Shown here in pieces: positions 63,780-64,000 of a DNA stretch of 64,000 nt (position 1 is the first letter of the stretch; every line of letters begins with the position of its first letter). The notes under the pieces were generated by a model. It made no database searches. It was not told the DNA's origin and saw nothing but the letters and a program-made list of their open reading frames with translations. The DNA comes from Gordonia westfalica (GTDB lineage: Bacteria > Actinomycetota > Actinomycetes > Mycobacteriales > Mycobacteriaceae): assembly GCF_900105725.1 (NCBI RefSeq), contig NZ_FNLM01000034.1:124001-188000 (forward strand). Direction: 5' to 3'. A program made the position numbers and the translations under genes.

Positions 63780-64000
63780 ATGACGGCCACCCGTACGGTC
63801 CGCCAGGGATCGCGTGTACTCACCGTTTCGGTCCATTCGTGGGATATCGAGGACGGATCGATACCGCCGCCCCGGATAGGCGCCGTCGCGGCGCTGTGGC
63901 TGGACTTTCACGAAACCTCAGATGCGGCGCCGGGCGCGATGACCGTAGATGCGGTGCTGGACCTGCATTCGACACCGCGCCTGGATGGCAGCAGCAACCG
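63780..64000 (+). CDS. Start of a hypothetical protein (truncated by window edge)
   Basis: An open frame from ATG 63780 to the right edge: MTATRTVRQGSRVLTVSVHS + WDIEDGSIPPPRIGAVAALWL... No domain can be named from 73 codons. There is no strong ribosome site (GTCCGTCCG precedes it). The strand and frame fit the GC pattern of coding DNA, but the start could be elsewhere. Confidence 0.35.
   Translation, partial: MTATRTVRQGSRVLTVSVHSWDIEDGSIPPPRIGAVAALWLDFHETSDAAPGAMTVDAVLDLHSTPRLDGSSN

Overview
The window is a 64-kb chromosomal segment of a high-GC actinobacterium of the Mycobacteriales, most like Gordonia or a close relative. The evidence is the strong codon-position GC bias, a furA-katG pair with a mycobacterial-type furA promoter, an antigen-85-like mycolyltransferase/esterase, LGFP-repeat proteins, F420/deazaflavin-type (Ddn, PPOX) proteins, a mycothiol-type PIG-L deacetylase, a mycothiol-type arsenate reductase and a match to the KstR operator consensus. 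No rRNA, tRNA, insertion sequence, phage or CRISPR array was seen. Genus is an inference; no sequence search was run.

Layout. 0-5.3 kb: end of recD, a tandem repeat, PIG-L deacetylase, htpG and a membrane-anchored protein. 5.3-15.5 kb: a Ddn-like protein, a frameshifted BadF-type sugar kinase, a dienoyl-CoA-isomerase-like crotonase, a hotdog thioesterase, a DHFR-like/AraC pair, a membrane alpha/beta hydrolase, and an ABC transporter divergent from a histidine kinase/LuxR regulator pair. 15.5-19.2 kb: an oxidoreductase and a 20-beta-HSD-like SDR that diverge around a KstR-type box, an SBF transporter and a CPBP protease. 19.2-25.4 kb: a same-strand block reading furA-katG, then after a terminator urc1-urc4-upp, a uracil catabolism (URC) operon. 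25.4-37 kb: accessory enzymes and regulators (coiled-coil protein with a tiny upstream ORF, DUF4334, FMN glutamate-synthase-like enzyme, DMT and MFS transporters, PPOX, two VOC proteins, PhoD, an AlkD-like protein, WYL and TetR regulators). 37-43.2 kb: secreted protein, gdhA, Gre factor, hypotheticals, tandem 33-base repeats, a two-gene set with a 38-residue basic protein, and the mycolyltransferase-like esterase. 43.5-48.8 kb: semialdehyde dehydrogenase, HxlR regulator divergent from a thiolase, MBL hydrolase, SDR, and a truncated XRE/MmyB regulator. 48.8-49.4 kb: gene debris around a large palindrome. 49.4-56.9 kb: lipoprotein hydrolase, rifampicin ADP-ribosyltransferase, APC permease, crotonase/TetR pair, LGFP and AMIN-like envelope proteins, Ddn-like protein, MaoC and very small genes. 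56.4-64 kb: a broken MpaB-type oxygenase, an arsenic cluster (arsR-acr3-arsC, cadI/arsI, second arsR), DUF5996, lipoprotein, DUF1304 and a gene start at the right edge.

Functional threads: oxidative stress and metal control (furA-katG, ars genes, mycothiol links); uracil salvage/catabolism; lipid, fatty-acid or steroid breakdown (two crotonases, thiolase, MaoC, thioesterase, SDR with KstR-type box); cell-envelope proteins; intrinsic rifampicin resistance.

Quality note: at least four conserved families are each interrupted by what looks like the loss of one G:C base, three of them between 58.1 and 61.6 kb. This looks more like sequencing or assembly indels than independent pseudogenes, but the sequence alone cannot decide.
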